In this document: positions 27,969-36,931 of the stretch, piece after piece
Layout of the letters: every line of letters starts with the position of its first letter
How positions within the stretch are numbered: the first letter of the stretch is position 1
Source of the DNA: Limnothrix sp. CACIAM 69d
GTDB lineage: Bacteria; Cyanobacteriota; Cyanobacteriia; CACIAM-69d
Length of the DNA: 64,000 nt
Direction of reading: 5' to 3'
Assembly: GCA_001913845.2 (NCBI GenBank)
Contig: MKGP02000083.1
Coordinates: 1 to 64,000, forward strand
Made by a program: the position numbers and the translations under genes
The notes under the pieces: model-generated
What the model was told of the DNA's origin: nothing
Database searches by the model: none
Seen by the model: only the letters and a program-made list of their open reading frames with translations

Positions 27969-28766
27969 ATGACCGCTTCCTCTGACCTCGACCAGCCCCA
28001 CATCACCCCGCCGGCCATGCCGTCGCCCGAGCCGATCGACCCGATCGACCCCAATGATGAGCTGCCCGATGAAGTGGAAATGTCCCTTTTTGAGCACCTA
28101 GAGGAGTTGCGATCGCGCCTCTTTGCGGCCTTGGGGGTGGTGGCGTTGGCGATGGGCGTTTGCTTCGTCTTTGTCCGGCCGATCGTGCGGCTGTTGGAAG
28201 CGCCGGCCAATGGGGTGAAGTTCCTGCAACTGACACCCGGTGAATTTTTCTTTGTCTCGATCGAGGTCACTGGCTACTCGGGTTTGCTGCTGGCAACTCC
28301 CTATATCCTTTACCAAATTATTCAGTTCGTTCTGCCCGGCCTCACCCGGCGCGAGCGGCGGTTAGTGCTGCCCGCCGTTGTGGGATCCAGCGTCCTGTTC
28401 ATCATGGGGCTAGTGTTTGGTTACCAAGCCCTTGTGCCAGCGGCCCTCAACTTCTTCGTGAGCTATGGCGGCGATGTGGTCGAACAGGCCTGGTCGATCG
28501 AGAAATACTTTAAATTTGTGCTGCTTTTGCTCTTCAGCACGGCCCTCACCTTCCAAATACCCGTTTTGCAAGTAATGCTGGGTTTATTGGGAGTGGTTTC
28601 CTCTGGGCAAATGCTGGCGGGGTGGCGCTACGTGTTGTTGGGCGCGGTGATCCTGGGCGCGGTGCTGACTCCCTCCACCGATCCCCTGACCCAGGGCCTC
28701 TTGAGTGGTGCAGTCCTTGGCTTGTACTTCAGTGGTGTTGGGGTGTTGCGCTTGCTGGGTCGTTAA
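27969..28766 (+). CDS. tatC: Sec-independent translocase subunit TatC
   Basis: A 265-residue protein with an acidic N-terminal extension, the conserved EVEMSLFEHLEELRSRLF, six membrane helices and the FxxFxxPGLxxxER motif (IQFVLPGLTRRERR). TatC binds the twin-arginine signal and with TatA/B exports folded proteins across the plasma and thylakoid membranes. TatA/B genes are not nearby. It is divergent from the ABC permease gene across 136 bp. Confidence 0.95.
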   Translation: MTASSDLDQPHITPPAMPSPEPIDPIDPNDELPDEVEMSLFEHLEELRSRLFAALGVVALAMGVCFVFVRPIVRLLEAPANGVKFLQLTPGEFFFVSIEVTGYSGLLLATPYILYQIIQFVLPGLTRRERRLVLPAVVGSSVLFIMGLVFGYQALVPAALNFFVSYGGDVVEQAWSIEKYFKFVLLLLFSTALTFQIPVLQVMLGLLGVVSSGQMLAGWRYVLLGAVILGAVLTPSTDPLTQGLLSGAVLGLYFSGVGVLRLLGR

Positions 28767-28848
28767 TTGGGTCGTGAATTGGGGTCTTGATTCTACCGAG
28801 GCATTTCCCCCCGTGCCCCATGTTGAGGGCGGCCCATCCTGCAAGGAG

Positions 28849-28885
28849 CCTAAAAAAAGCGACCTAAAAAAGCGACCTAAAAAAG
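28849..28885. repeat. Short tandem repeat at the 3' end of the COP23 gene
   Basis: Three near-identical 13-14 base units (CCTAAAAAAAGCGA, CCTAAAAAAGCGA, CCTAAAAAAGCTGA). They overlap the TAG stop of the minus-strand COP23 gene, so its mRNA would continue into U-rich repeats. They may aid termination. Confidence 0.55.
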
Positions 28886-29416
28886 CTGATTCACCAAACT
28901 TTCCAAGTTCACGTAGGGTTGACCGCCCGACTCTTGTACTGGGTTGCCGCTGCTGAGAACGCGCGTGTTGAATAGTCGCTCCAATACTTCACGGGGATCG
29001 TTCGATCGGCGGTTGGTTTGGCTGAGGGTAAAAAGCACATTGTTGCGATTGCAGCCCGATCGCATGTTGCCCACACTACAAACCACCGTGTGGCTATTCA
29101 CCCGGCCCACGGTTAAGTAGATATTACTGAGGCGATTACCGTTCTCTCGCAGCACGCCGTTTAACCGGCTGGTGACTTCGCCGCAACGGCGCTGGGGGGT
29201 GTAGCCCGCATCGCTAAATTCTTCACTGGTCCAGGCAATGACCGGAGCTGTGCGCCCGTTGCGCTGAACGGCCACCGTGGCGTAATAGCCATTGACCTGT
29301 TGGCATTGAAAGGAGGCTAAGGATTTAATAGCGCCGGCTCTGGCGGTTTCGGCGGTCATCCAAGGCAGGTTGAGGGCCACCAAACTAGCGATCGCCCATT
29401 TCATAGCTGACTTCAT
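28877..29416 (-). CDS. COP23-domain exported protein
   Basis: A 179-residue protein with a signal peptide (about residues 1-27, cleavage near ETARAG-A) and a COP23 domain, named after a circadian oscillating protein of about 23 kDa from a unicellular cyanobacterium. Visible pieces are FQCQQVNGYYATVAVQ, PVIAWTSEEFSDAGYTPQRRC and the paired cysteines. The molecular role is unknown. It converges with tatC. Confidence 0.78.
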   Translation of the reverse strand: MKSAMKWAIASLVALNLPWMTAETARAGAIKSLASFQCQQVNGYYATVAVQRNGRTAPVIAWTSEEFSDAGYTPQRRCGEVTSRLNGVLRENGNRLSNIYLTVGRVNSHTVVCSVGNMRSGCNRNNVLFTLSQTNRRSNDPREVLERLFNTRVLSSGNPVQESGGQPYVNLESLVNQLF

Positions 29417-29750
29417 CGAAAACTCCTGGGTCTAAAACCCCATACTTTGAGGATGACTGGGCGTTAAGTTTGACTGTATACCGGGGAATATTCGGCAATT
29501 CAAGTCTGCGGAGCGAACAGCAAACCGTAGCTCTTTGGGATCAGGTCAGAACATTGGACGGCTTACGAAGCGCCATGACTGAGGGGTATTGGCTGAGAGC
29601 AACGGGGTTCGGCACTGCATGAGCAGCACCGCATGAACGGCATGTCGTTGATAGTTCTTCCGACGTGTTAAAACCCCAAAAAGCTCCCAGGGATCTTAAA
29701 ACTGGGGCCTCAAAATCCAAAGGACAGCGGCTTATGGTCACAGATCCCTG

Positions 29751-29883
29751 AGAGGATGTCTGAAAAGCCAAAATTGCTACTCTGTCCGCTCCAGTGCTCG
29801 ACGTAGACAAGGGGCTTGAGCATCTTGCCCCCACAACTATGGGTGTTTGGCACAGGCCAAAAGATACTTTTCAAACATCCTCT
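29751..29883. repeat. Second MITE-like element (family 2)
   Basis: A 133-bp element with 17-bp terminal inverted repeats: AGAGGATGTCTGAAAAG (29751-29767) and CTTTTCAAACATCCTCT (29867-29883), matching at 16 of 17 positions. Its ends differ from the TAGGGCC family, but its middle holds GACAAGGGGCTTGAGCATCT, nearly the same as the core of copies B and E. It occupies the 573-bp gap between the COP23 and anti-sigma genes; nothing else was recognised in that gap. Confidence 0.75.
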
Positions 29884-29989
29884 AACGCGATCGACTCTTG
29901 AGCAAAGCGAGGAAGCAACTTAATCAAAAGAATCGGCAAAACACCACAGGGGCGCAATGCCGATCTGAAGGCTGTTCCGTTTGAGCCGT

Positions 29990-30637
29990 CTATTCGATGA
30001 TCAGGGCACGATCGACCACCGATCGCGGTGTTTGACCGGGGGGCGAAGCGGCCGGCTCCGTGGGGGCCAGCGTTGGTGATTGGCTGGACAAAGCCAGGGA
30101 CTGCTCAGGGGTCGATCGATAGCTCGCCATTTGCCAGCTTGGTTCCTGCCAGCCCGTGCTGATGGAAGCCAAGGCCGCCGTCACCACCGCCGCGATCGCG
30201 GAGCCACCAACCCATTGCAGGCGCTGTTTCCGGCGATCGAGCTTGGCCAACACGCCTTGCACCGTTTGCTCGATCGGGGCCGCAGCGGGCACCGGGATCT
30301 GAGTGATCGATCGACTCAAACCACCCATCGTTCTAAAAACCTGTTGCACCGCTGAATCCGTAGCCAACCAGGTTTCAACCTGTTGTCGCTCTTCAGGGGT
30401 GACTTCATCATCGAGATAAGCACTGAGCAACTCAAACTGCTCAAGGCCAATGGGGGAACCCGAACCCCAAGATTCCGTAATCGCAGGATCAGAGTTTGGA
30501 TCGAGGTAATCCTGCTCTAGGCGATCGCCGTCTAGGTCTTGGTTGAGGCTGCGATCAGAATCCGATGCCGCAACCCGAGACCAGAACGCTTCGGACCAAT
30601 CAGGGTCTTGTCCATGGGGACGCATTTCAGAAGTCAT
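29990..30637 (-). CDS. Putative membrane anti-sigma factor
   Basis: A 215-residue protein with an acidic N-terminal half containing the anti-sigma-like segment FELLSAYLDDEVTPEERQQV (about residues 65-84), one membrane helix (about 142-162) and a Ser/Pro-rich outer tail. The zinc-ligand cysteines of ZAS-type anti-sigma domains are absent. The ATG at 30637 is chosen over the frame start at 30688. It lies downstream of the ECF sigma gene on the same strand, so it is the likely partner that holds the sigma factor at the membrane. Confidence 0.75.
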   Translation of the reverse strand: MTSEMRPHGQDPDWSEAFWSRVAASDSDRSLNQDLDGDRLEQDYLDPNSDPAITESWGSGSPIGLEQFELLSAYLDDEVTPEERQQVETWLATDSAVQQVFRTMGGLSRSITQIPVPAAAPIEQTVQGVLAKLDRRKQRLQWVGGSAIAAVVTAALASISTGWQEPSWQMASYRSTPEQSLALSSQSPTLAPTEPAASPPGQTPRSVVDRALIIE

Positions 30638-31021
30638 AGCAGCACCACAGCCCTTAACAAACCAATCACAACAGCACTCGCGACACACCGTTCAATCAAA
30701 CACGACCCGGGAACCTGCTAATTGGTTCCAGCTTTAGTCTAAATCTTTAGGAACCGAGATTTCTACCCTGAAACTCTTTCAATGATCAGCATTTGATCGC
30801 TGATTTCCTGATGACTTCGCTCGGTTTTTTCTTGGGTATTTGGCAAGTTCTGATTTGAACATCCAAGCAACCGGAACTTTACCGATTCAAACCGATTTTT
30901 GAGTATACGGAGTAGCGAATATAACCGCAAACTTCTCCGCAATTCAAACCCCCAATTTAAATCCCAATTCAAGCCCCCATTCAAACCACTGGCTTAGTCC
31001 ATTGGGATCAATGGCTCAGCA
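30638..31021. other. Gap between ECF sigma and anti-sigma genes
   Basis: 384 bases without a supported gene. AT-rich; contains a short Pro-coding-like repetition AATTCAAACCCCCAATTTAA / AATTCAAGCCCCCATTCAAA (about 30940-30985). It may hold a separate promoter for the anti-sigma gene; no clear promoter or hairpin could be fixed. Confidence 0.4.
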
Positions 31022-31678
31022 CTAGTGATTGAGGTAATTTTGCAGTTGCGTTTGCAAGCGGGCCCGGGCCCGAGCAATTCGCGATTTCACTGTGCCCAAT
31101 GAAACCCCGGTCATTTCCGCAATTTGCTCGTAGGGCAAATCTTCAATTTCCCGCAGAATGATCGTGGTGCGGAAGGCTTCAGGCAAATCGGCGATCGCCT
31201 CTCGCAGCTTCTCATAGAACTCTTGCGAGGACAGGTTCTCTTCGGGGCTGGGGTCAGGGGAGGCAATTTCCCAATCCAGTTCGCCATCGTCCAGTTGCCG
31301 CGTGGCATCTAAGGAGACGGGGGCCCGATCGCGCTTCCGTTTGCGCAATTCGTCATAGAACAAATTGGTGGCAATGCGGCTTAACCAGCCCCGGAACTTT
31401 TCTGGCTCCTTGAGGCGGTGGAGGTGGCGATAGACCCGCAACCACACCTCCTGCGCGAGGTCTGCCCGATCGGACCAGTCCGGCGCAAGGTGATACAGCA
31501 CGCGATCCACATGGGGCTGGTAGCGCCGCAGCAGTTCTGAAAAAGCAGCCCGATCGGGCTGCAAGCCTGCTTGGCAACGCAGCACCAAATCAGCGCTTGA
31601 TAATTTCTGAGGCGGCACAGGCGTTTGGGGCAAGGCGGCCTCGATCTTGGACCAGGGCACGGGCGGGGAGTAGCTCAT
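31022..31678 (-). CDS. sigG: ECF (group 3) RNA polymerase sigma factor, SigG-like
   Basis: A 218-residue sigma-70 family protein with region 2 (about residues 60-130; DRADLAQEVWLRVYRHLHRL and FRGWLSRIATNLFYDELRKR) and region 4 (about 160-213; LPEAFRTTIILREIEDLPYE, then the helix-turn-helix GVSLGTVKSRIARAR). The ATG at 31678 (MSYSPPVPW) is preferred over the longer frame from 31780. Gene order with a membrane anti-sigma factor downstream resembles the sigG locus of other cyanobacteria, which responds to envelope stress. Confidence 0.85.
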   Translation of the reverse strand: MSYSPPVPWSKIEAALPQTPVPPQKLSSADLVLRCQAGLQPDRAAFSELLRRYQPHVDRVLYHLAPDWSDRADLAQEVWLRVYRHLHRLKEPEKFRGWLSRIATNLFYDELRKRKRDRAPVSLDATRQLDDGELDWEIASPDPSPEENLSSQEFYEKLREAIADLPEAFRTTIILREIEDLPYEQIAEMTGVSLGTVKSRIARARARLQTQLQNYLNH

Positions 31679-31871
31679 ACGCGCATCTGGGTTGATGGAT
31701 ATCCCATGCTTTCCAGACGCGGGGGTGGTCTTCAGAGTTCCTGGCTTAAGGATTTTGCGATCGCGCGGGTCTAAAATCACCCGTTCTGGCGCAAGCTTTG
31801 GCGGCTAGTGACAACCCGTCGCTGGACTGAGAACCAGCAGCGACGGGCAAAACGAATTGAATAACCGGGGC

Positions 31872-32426
31872 CTAGCGTTTGGTACTACCGGGCACATCGG
31901 CCTCGAAGGCCGGGGCCGAAGATTGCAACAGGGCGCTAACTTGCGAGAGCACATCGCCGCTGGGCTTGCCAAGGGGTTGCCGCTCCGGGAAGAATTCCGG
32001 CTTGGATTGGCTGTGAACAATGGCTTCGTTCACCTGGCTGGCAATCAGGTCTTGGAGCTGTTCCTTGGCCCGTTGGCGTTGGTAGTTGGCTCCCTCCTCG
32101 GTGGTGGCATAGAGGGGCGGCAAGCGATTGAGGGCATAGGCAGCAATATCGCCCACATCCAAAGCCCGATCGCTGGTGGTTTCAATTTCCGCGACTCGGG
32201 TAATGGCCTCCGTGAGCACCAACTCTTCCATGACGTTGATAAATTGCTTGCGCGGCAGCACAACCACTTCACCAGTCAGCAATGCACCCATCAATCGATC
32301 GAGAGCCATATACTCTTCGATCGATAACTCGGAAGCTGTATCGCAAATCCGCCCCACTTCCGCTTCCATGGCCGGAGTCAAATAGCCATCGCGTAACGCT
32401 TGTTCAACAATTTTTTCGATGCTCAT
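31872..32426 (-). CDS. ComFB-like protein
   Basis: A 184-residue soluble protein. Residues about 60-112 fit the late-competence ComFB domain: INVMEELVLTEAI, then AYALNRLPPLYATTEEG. Recent work reports that cyanobacterial ComFB proteins bind cyclic dinucleotides; whether this one does is inference. The zinc-binding cysteines of the Bacillus protein are missing. The N-terminal 50 residues (YLTPAMEAEVGRICDTASEL) form a segment often seen in cyanobacterial homologues. It lies upstream of the sigma gene on the same strand, 193 bp away. Confidence 0.78.
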   Translation of the reverse strand: MSIEKIVEQALRDGYLTPAMEAEVGRICDTASELSIEEYMALDRLMGALLTGEVVVLPRKQFINVMEELVLTEAITRVAEIETTSDRALDVGDIAAYALNRLPPLYATTEEGANYQRQRAKEQLQDLIASQVNEAIVHSQSKPEFFPERQPLGKPSGDVLSQVSALLQSSAPAFEADVPGSTKR

Positions 32427-33021
32427 AACTCTGCGTGATACCAGGATTCGAGGTCAGTCGGGGTCAGATTGACGGGACTTATAGACAGGGTAAAGTATGC
32501 GCGGAAAGCCAGCGACCTAATCCCTCCCTCAAGACGTAATGATGATTTGGAGGTGCGGTGTGATTTTTTGCCGTAGCCACTCACACCGGTCTAGAAACGG
32601 TTTGATCTAGAAATCCAATCTAGAAGCAAACGTTTTCCATCACCATTTTTTTAATCACCATTTTTGGGTGGCCATTCTTTCACAATTTTCCGCTGCTCAT
32701 TTGACGTTTGCCAACTTAACCCTACGGCCGATGGCTACCTCGCTCCTATTTAACCTTGCTGGTTTCCCCCTCAATCTCAGAGAACAGCAGGCAGGCGATC
32801 GCCCGCTAAGTAATTGTAACTAGCTCCCCAAGGCATCAAACCCAGTCATGGCAGTGGTTTTGGAGCAAGTTCCCCGATCGCCAAGGGCCACCACCGGAAC
32901 CGAACCAAACTGAGTTCGGTTGCTGGCTGCTTAACAGTAAGTTACATTTGGTTAAGACTCGGGATCGCCCGAGCTGCATAACAGGCACATAACAGGCATT
33001 GATTGAGGGGCAACTCATCAG
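32427..33021. other. Divergent spacer between comFB-like gene and ftsH
   Basis: 595 bases between two divergently read genes. It should hold promoters for both. It is AT-rich around 32600-32700. No convincing small gene, tRNA or hairpin terminator was recognised. Confidence 0.5.
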
Positions 33022-34914
33022 ATGAAATTCTCTTGGAGAGTCGCGCTGCTGTGGACGTTGCCCGTCCTGATCGTAGGGTTTTTCCTATGGCAGGGCGCAG
33101 TTTCGGGCCCCACAGCAGACATGGGTAAAAACGCGGCGAATACCCGGATGACCTACGGCCGCTTTTTAGAATATTTGGATGCAGGCCGGATTGTTGAAGT
33201 TGACCTGTATGAGGGCGGCCGCACGGCGATTGTCGAGGCTGTCGATCCCGAGCTGGATGGTCGTCTTCAGCGTTTGCGGGTTGATTTGCCCGTGGCCGCG
33301 CCAGACTTGATTGCCAAGCTGCGCGAAGCTGGGGTGAACCTGGATTCGCACCCGATGCGCAACGATGGGGCCCTGTGGGGTCTCCTGGGGAACTTGGTGT
33401 TCCCGATTTTGTTGCTGTCGGGGTTGTTTTTCCTGTTCCGGCGATCGAACAACGTTCCCGGTGGCCCTGGCCAAGCCATGCAATTTGGCAAGTCGCGGGC
33501 CCGGTTCCAAATGGAAGCCAAAACCGGCGTGATGTTTGACGATGTGGCCGGCGTGGACGAGGCCAAGGAAGAACTGCAAGAAGTTGTGACCTTCCTGAAG
33601 AAGCCGGAACGCTTTACGGCGGTTGGCGCACGAATTCCGAAGGGCGTGCTGTTGGTGGGCCCTCCGGGAACCGGTAAAACCCTGCTGGCCAAGGCGATCG
33701 CCGGGGAAGCCGGTGTGCCGTTCTTCAGCATCTCCGGTTCGGAGTTTGTGGAAATGTTTGTGGGCGTGGGCGCTTCCCGCGTGCGCGACCTGTTCAAAAA
33801 AGCCAAGGAAAACGCTCCCTGCATCATCTTCATTGATGAAATTGATGCGGTGGGTCGCCAACGGGGCGCGGGCATCGGCGGTGGTAACGATGAGCGTGAA
33901 CAGACCCTGAACCAAATGCTGACCGAAATGGACGGCTTTGAGGGCAACACGGGGATCATCGTGATCGCAGCGACCAACCGCCCGGATGTGTTGGATTCGG
34001 CCCTGCTGCGACCGGGCCGGTTCGATCGTCAGGTGACGGTGGATGCGCCGGATGTGAAGGGCCGGGTGGAAATCCTGAACGTTCATGCCCGCAACAAAAA
34101 GCTGGCGGATGAAATTTCCCTAGAGGTGATCGCCCGTCGGACTCCTGGCTTTACGGGGGCTGACCTGTCGAACCTGCTGAATGAAGCAGCGATCTTGACG
34201 GCTCGCCGCCGCAAGGACGCAATCACGATGCAGGAAATTGACGATGCGGTCGATCGGGTGATTGCTGGGATGGAAGGCACGCCCTTGGTCGATAGCAAGA
34301 GCAAGCGCCTGATTGCTTACCACGAGATTGGCCACGCGATCGTGGGGACGCTGATGAAGCATCACGATCCGGTACAGAAGGTGACCCTGATCCCGCGCGG
34401 TCAAGCTCGCGGCCTGACCTGGTTCACCCCCAGCGAAGATCAAATGCTGATTTCGCGATCGCAAATCATGGCTCGGATTTCCGGTGCTTTGGGCGGTCGC
34501 GCGGCGGAAGATGTGATCTTCGGTGATGCGGAAGTGACCACCGGGGCCGGCGGCGACCTGCAACAGGTGGCCAACATGGCTCGGCAAATGGTGACCCGCT
34601 TTGGGATGTCGGACATTGGCCCGATTTCCCTGGAAACCCAGTCCTCGGAAGTCTTTTTGGGTCGCGATTGGCTGACCCGATCGGACTATTCCGAAGAGAT
34701 TGCCGCTCGGGTGGATGCCCAAGTGCGCTCGATCGTGGATCACTGCTACCTGGAAGCCAAGCGGATCGTCCGCGAAAACCGGACGGCGATCGATCGCCTG
34801 GTGGATCTGCTGGTGGAAAAGGAAACGATCGATGGTGATGAGTTCCGCCAAATTCTGGCCGAATACACCACGATTCCGGACAAGGAGCAGGCTTCAACCC
34901 AGTTGGTATTTTAG
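33022..34914 (+). CDS. ftsH: FtsH2-type thylakoid AAA+ zinc protease
   Basis: Membrane-bound ATP-dependent protease. Two N-terminal helices (about residues 7-25 and 119-138) flank a lumenal domain. Walker A is GPPGTGKT (213-220), the substrate-threading [10 protein letters not shown] region follows, the SRH is [19 protein letters not shown], and the zinc motif is HEIGH (434-438). The opening [11 protein letters not shown] and the LDSHPMRN stretch resemble Synechocystis Slr0228 (FtsH2), which with FtsH3 removes damaged D1 from photosystem II. 630 residues is the normal length. A strong terminator follows. Confidence 0.95.
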   Translation: MKFSWRVALLWTLPVLIVGFFLWQGAVSGPTADMGKNAANTRMTYGRFLEYLDAGRIVEVDLYEGGRTAIVEAVDPELDGRLQRLRVDLPVAAPDLIAKLREAGVNLDSHPMRNDGALWGLLGNLVFPILLLSGLFFLFRRSNNVPGGPGQAMQFGKSRARFQMEAKTGVMFDDVAGVDEAKEELQEVVTFLKKPERFTAVGARIPKGVLLVGPPGTGKTLLAKAIAGEAGVPFFSISGSEFVEMFVGVGASRVRDLFKKAKENAPCIIFIDEIDAVGRQRGAGIGGGNDEREQTLNQMLTEMDGFEGNTGIIVIAATNRPDVLDSALLRPGRFDRQVTVDAPDVKGRVEILNVHARNKKLADEISLEVIARRTPGFTGADLSNLLNEAAILTARRRKDAITMQEIDDAVDRVIAGMEGTPLVDSKSKRLIAYHEIGHAIVGTLMKHHDPVQKVTLIPRGQARGLTWFTPSEDQMLISRSQIMARISGALGGRAAEDVIFGDAEVTTGAGGDLQQVANMARQMVTRFGMSDIGPISLETQSSEVFLGRDWLTRSDYSEEIAARVDAQVRSIVDHCYLEAKRIVRENRTAIDRLVDLLVEKETIDGDEFRQILAEYTTIPDKEQASTQLVF

Positions 34915-34959
34915 GCTGAGCCAACCTTGAGGACGTAAGTCACAATCTCAATGAAATGA

Positions 34960-35002
34960 CCGGGAGCGATTGACCCATGGGGCGATCGCTCCCGGCTTTT
35001 TT
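34960..35002 (+). terminator. Rho-independent terminator after ftsH
   Basis: CCGGGAGCGAT (34960-34970) pairs with ATCGCTCCCGG (34985-34995), with a short loop, and runs into CTTTTTT. It lies 45 bp past the ftsH stop. Confidence 0.88.
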
Positions 35003-35500
35003 GCAGAATCACCTGCCCGATCGCCCTGATCGCAACCAGGGCGCGATCACTCTTGCCAATCAATCGATGGGATCTCTCGATCAGTCAGGAAGTCAGGATC
35101 AGCAGTGCGGGATCAAAATTCAGCATTGGCAATTGGCCGATCCTGTGCCACAACAATTCTTAATGGATTTTTGATGAGGATTTTGTCAGTCGATCCGGGT
35201 TCGGAATTCCAAGGAGCGGATCGCCGATCATCAGGATTCGTGCTTTAATGAGCGCCTAAGGTTGCCCATCTCGTATCTAATCAAACGGGTCATGGTTTCA
35301 GCCCCTCAGCGCGGTTTCCTCGCATCGTTATCATCCATGCTGCAACGCCGTTAACGCCCATTCATTCACGCGATGCCCAGGGTCTACCTCCGGGGAGTCA
35401 GGGAATGATGAAAAAAGTTAAATCGGGAACGCGGCACAGATAGAAGCGATGCTTGGACAGATGGTGTGTGTGGTGTGACGAGTGAGTTACTGGTTTTGTC
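35003..35500. other. Spacer upstream of mraY
   Basis: 498 bases without a supported gene. Short open frames here show no family features. It presumably contains the mraY promoter; no specific site could be assigned. Confidence 0.45.
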
Positions 35501-36616
35501 GTGGATGCTAAATTTCCAGTTCAAAAATCCTTTGCGCTAACCGGCACGCAGCTATTTTTGCTGCTGACGGGTTGCCTGAGCGCTGCTGCAGTGACAATCG
35601 ACGGCCTGTCTGGGCGATCGCCCTATGGCCTGGAATCGCTCACCTTGCCGCTGGTGACAGCCGCCGCTGTGACCGCTGCGATCGGGTCTTGGGTAGTGCC
35701 CCTGTTGCGCCATCTCAAAACCGGCCAGGTGATTCGAGAAGATGGCCCCCAATCCCACTTTGTGAAAGCGGGAACCCCCACCATGGGCGGTATCTTCTTT
35801 GTGCCCACGGCCGTGATTCTGACCCTACTTCTAGGAATAGGTTGCGGTTGGTCTGGTTCCCAGTGGGCCGACGCACTGGCGGTGGGAGCCTTGACCTTGG
35901 CCTATGGTTTCATCGGTTGGATTGATGATTGGCAGGTCTTGCGCCGCAAATCGAATAAAGGCATTACACCGCGCCAAAAGCTAGCGCTACAAGTGCTGTT
36001 TGGTGGATTGTTTTGCCTCTGGTTGGGGCTAACAAAATCCTGGGATCTGACAACGGTGGCCTTGCCTTTGGGGTTTGCGCTGCCCTTGGGAATTTTGTTT
36101 TTCCCGATCGGCTGGTTCACCCTGGTGGCGGAAAGCAACGCTACGAACCTCACCGACGGCCTGGATGGGCTGGCGGGCGGCACCGGGGCGATCGCCCTCT
36201 TGAGCTTGGGAGCGATTGTTTACCCCACTTCTCCGGCGCTGGGTCTCTTCTGTGCCTGCCTGTCTGGAGCCTGCCTGGGTTTTTTGGCCTATAACCGCAA
36301 TCCAGCCCGCGTGTTCATGGGCGATACGGGATCTTTGGCCCTCGGCGGTGCGTTGGCTGCCGTGGCCCTGTTGACCCACTCGCTTTGGAGCTTGGCCATT
36401 GTTGGTGGGGTGTTCTTGGCTGAAACCCTCTCGGTGGTATTGCAGGTGAGCTATTACAAAGCCACCAAAGGCCCGGACGGCAAGGGCAAGCGGCTCTTCA
36501 AGATGGCCCCGCTGCATCACCATTTTGAGCTTTCTGGCTGGTCAGAATTGCAGGTGGTTTCCACATTTTATCTGGTGGCTGCTGCCCTTGGTGCTCTGGG
36601 ACTCTGGTGGCGTTGA
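35501..36616 (+). CDS. mraY: Phospho-N-acetylmuramoyl-pentapeptide transferase
   Basis: Makes lipid I by moving phospho-MurNAc-pentapeptide from UDP to undecaprenyl phosphate at the inner face of the plasma membrane. Ten membrane helices are visible in 371 residues. The conserved acidic residues lie in GWIDDWQVLRR, NATNLTDGLDGLAGG and RVFMGDTGSLALGG, and the His cluster is MAPLHHHFELSGW. The start is GTG at 35501. It stands apart from other mur genes, as is usual in cyanobacteria. A terminator follows at 36724. Confidence 0.97.
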   Translation: MDAKFPVQKSFALTGTQLFLLLTGCLSAAAVTIDGLSGRSPYGLESLTLPLVTAAAVTAAIGSWVVPLLRHLKTGQVIREDGPQSHFVKAGTPTMGGIFFVPTAVILTLLLGIGCGWSGSQWADALAVGALTLAYGFIGWIDDWQVLRRKSNKGITPRQKLALQVLFGGLFCLWLGLTKSWDLTTVALPLGFALPLGILFFPIGWFTLVAESNATNLTDGLDGLAGGTGAIALLSLGAIVYPTSPALGLFCACLSGACLGFLAYNRNPARVFMGDTGSLALGGALAAVALLTHSLWSLAIVGGVFLAETLSVVLQVSYYKATKGPDGKGKRLFKMAPLHHHFELSGWSELQVVSTFYLVAAALGALGLWWR

Positions 36617-36723
36617 ACATTTCCCCGTTGCTCCTGATCTGGTTGCTAGCGCAATTCCTGGCTATCCAAGCCTCAAACCCTCAGAAACGCCTGAAACGAT
36701 ACCTGAAATAACGCCTGAAATTG

Positions 36724-36746
36724 CGGGGCCCCTGGCCCCGTTTTTT
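36724..36746 (+). terminator. Rho-independent terminator after mraY
   Basis: CGGGGCC (36724-36730) and GGCCCCG (36734-36740) form a 7-bp stem with a 3-base loop followed by six T. It lies about 108 bp past the mraY stop. Confidence 0.82.
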
Positions 36747-36931
36747 GTGGGGCAATCATCCCGTGGAATGGCAAACTCAACAGTATCCTGAAGGGGGCAA
36801 GCTGCCGGGGCTGTGGCGATCGCCTGACCGATCGAGCCGGTAGCCTTGACGAACCAGCGAATTGAGTCAGAGCATCAAGCCAATTGGTTAAGCAGCATGA
36901 TTTTTGGATGTTCCTTGGCGTTCTAGCAAGC

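Noticed and set aside
33166-34086. 306-codon frame antisense to ftsH
   Set aside because: Shadow of the highly conserved AAA+ domain.
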